Part shown: positions 63,471 through 64,000 of the stretch, piece by piece
Position numbering within the stretch: position 1 is the first letter of the stretch
Layout of the letters: each line of letters opens with the position of its first letter
Assembly: GCF_019393635.1 (NCBI RefSeq)
Contig: NC_057863.1
Span: forward strand, 641,673,306-641,737,305
Reading direction: 5' to 3'
DNA from: Dromiciops gliroides
Lineage: Eukaryota; Chordata; Mammalia; Microbiotheria; Microbiotheriidae
Length of the DNA stretch: 64,000 nt
Notes under the pieces: generated by a model
Told to the model about the DNA's origin: nothing
The model's input: only the letters and a program-made list of their open reading frames with translations
Databases searched by the model: none
Translations under genes and position numbers: made by a program

Positions 63471-64000
63471 CTGTCTCTCTAGAAGCGTCAGGGACAAACG
63501 GTTGGTCCCCAACATCCACAGGGTGGCCTGGTCCCGGGCAGGCAGCCGGGTCCTGCCCAGCTGCCACGCCCTGTCCCGTCTGTGTGCACTGCAGATGGCT
63601 TCTCCTGTGCCAAGTTCTGGACCTAGCATCTGTGATGGCATGGGCTGGGTTTTTACCTTTCTCTGTGCCCCCAGGGCTTAGCCCAGAGCTTGGCATGGAG
63701 CAGGTGCTTAACTTAACATGCTCAGACACTGTCCTCCATCATCGGTTTCTTGACCCCTTCCTCAGCCCCTTGCAGAGACTGTGCAGACTGGCCTTGTGGG
63801 CCATCGCTGCCCTCCCACACCCTCCAGAGCTGCCTTCTCTCCTTGCCCCTGAAGGTCCAGCCAGGCAGATGCTGCCCCTCCCAGGACAGAGTCTCCTCTC
63901 CGAGACACAATGGCTCCTAGCAGTCACACTGGGAAGATCGCCAGGGTGAAATCCCCAGGGGATCATGACCCCCATTCTCCCACTCATAGGTGGGGCAGGG
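63471..64000 (-). other. WDR62: WDR62 intron running off the window
   Basis: No further coding exon is seen above 63470. The preceding exon must end in phase 2 (the next base, C, completes an Ile codon as in human DIVVASNK). Confidence 0.6.

Overview
The window is nuclear DNA of a marsupial mammal. All six protein genes match human chromosome 19q13.12 genes in the same neighbour order (read inverted). The DNA is packed with tRNA-derived CORE-SINEs ending in AGCTGTGTGACCCTGGGCAA, the kind that fills marsupial genomes, with marsupial-type L1 3' ends and old L2, L3/CR1 and MIR remnants. The young SINE resembles the WSINE/Mar1 group, so an Australian marsupial, perhaps a dasyurid, is my best guess; the species is inference.

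Layout: 1-5500 is repeat-rich intergenic DNA with a 0.5 kb GA tract. COX7A1 (+) lies at 5891-7882. CAPNS1 (-) has coding exons at 9713-19641 and a probable non-coding first exon in a CpG-rich promoter near 20100-20300. 20600-24560 is repeat-filled spacer. TBCB (-) lies at 24797-31523 and faces POLR2I (+), 32661-33774, across a 1.1 kb GC-rich divergent promoter. OVOL3 (-), 34041-35432, converges on POLR2I, with poly(A) signals four bases apart. WDR62 (-) fills 37161 to the right edge; 27 coding exons are visible and the N-terminal exons lie beyond base 64000.

Every gene was assembled exon by exon. Splice sites were chosen so that phases agree and the protein follows the known family, and every gene stays open. 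COX7A1 is 83 residues, CAPNS1 272, TBCB 246, POLR2I 125, OVOL3 217, and the visible part of WDR62 about 1,398. The genes are not a pathway; they are an ancient syntenic block with roles in respiration (COX7A1), calpain activity (CAPNS1), tubulin folding (TBCB), transcription (POLR2I), epithelial or germline transcription control (OVOL3) and centrosome/spindle signalling (WDR62).

I found no sign of a new multi-gene system. The points worth a second look are two GC-AG introns and a 15-nt tandem acceptor in WDR62, overlapping 3' ends of POLR2I and OVOL3, repeated SINE insertion at the same target sites, a 60-bp minisatellite in COX7A1 intron 1, a divergent COX7A1 membrane segment and a duplicated glycine module in CAPNS1. 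No retrovirus-like element was recognised.
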